From Pyropia yezoensis (lineage: Eukaryota; Rhodophyta; Bangiophyceae; Bangiales; Bangiaceae): 64,000 nt of DNA. The stretch spans positions 10,631,119-10,695,118 of the forward strand of contig CM020618.1 in the NCBI GenBank assembly GCA_009829735.1. The letters are read 5' to 3'. Below the pieces are notes generated by a model. The model was not told where the DNA came from. It worked only from the letters and a program-made list of their open reading frames with translations, and searched no databases. Each line of letters begins with the position of its first letter. Position 1 is the stretch's first letter. This document shows, in pieces, positions 63,947 to 64,000 of this stretch. The translations under genes and the position numbers were made by a program.

Positions 63947-64000
63947 GCCCCACGCTCCTCGAGCCGACGAGCCGTGCGCCCTACAACCAAGTCGAAGTGC

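Noticed and set aside
1-64000. CRISPR array, rRNA operon, bacterial-style operons or ribosome-binding sites
   Set aside because: None was found. Gene content, start contexts and GT-AG introns are eukaryotic nuclear.

Overview
The window looks like nuclear DNA of a GC-rich eukaryotic alga, most likely a red alga of the Porphyra/Pyropia type. The reasons are the extreme G+C content with long G and C homopolymers, housekeeping genes of purely eukaryotic families with no or few short GT-AG introns, a plant/algal HIT4-type protein, and a tRNA-Lys gene with a second, ectopic intron in its T-loop, an architecture known from the red alga Cyanidioschyzon. The taxon is inferred, not proven.

Layout. 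1-28,000 is gene-dense: a HIT4-like nuclear protein (+), an ATP-synthase subunit f-like protein (-), the spliceosomal DEAH helicase PRP16/DHX38 (-, with one frame break in a G13 run), a 4.6-kb stretch without a recognisable gene, a secreted animal-type haem peroxidase (+), a UBL-UAS-UBX protein (-) divergent from a MEMO1 homologue (+, one intron), the glycine cleavage T-protein (-), an unknown membrane protein (+) and glutathione synthetase (+, one intron).

28,000-40,000 is a lower-GC transposon graveyard. It holds a Tc1/mariner element with intact ends but a stop at the catalytic glutamate, a cluster of GCGTAC motifs next to a BED-finger (hAT-like) fragment, a 73-bp triplication, a TIR element carrying a second Tc1/mariner element nested inside it, and a CENP-B/Tigger-type DNA-binding gene.

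40,000-48,800 returns to housekeeping genes: a MYST histone acetyltransferase (Esa1/Tip60 type), a broken unknown gene directly behind it, a UTP4/Cirhin-like SSU-processome protein and the unusual tRNA-Lys.

48,800-64,000 is accessory. A multi-exon Mutator-like (MULE) transposase lies between diverged inverted repeats about 5.4 kb apart, followed by a strong hairpin, a GCC-rich repeat block, a 462-bp MITE, and several unknown or kinase-like coding segments repeatedly broken at G/C runs. A partial unknown gene enters from the right edge.

The conserved genes serve separate core processes (splicing, rRNA processing, histone acetylation, protein quality control, mitochondrial C1 and ATP metabolism, glutathione synthesis). 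They do not form an operon or pathway cluster. Coordinates of split genes were worked out by hand from splice sites and phase.
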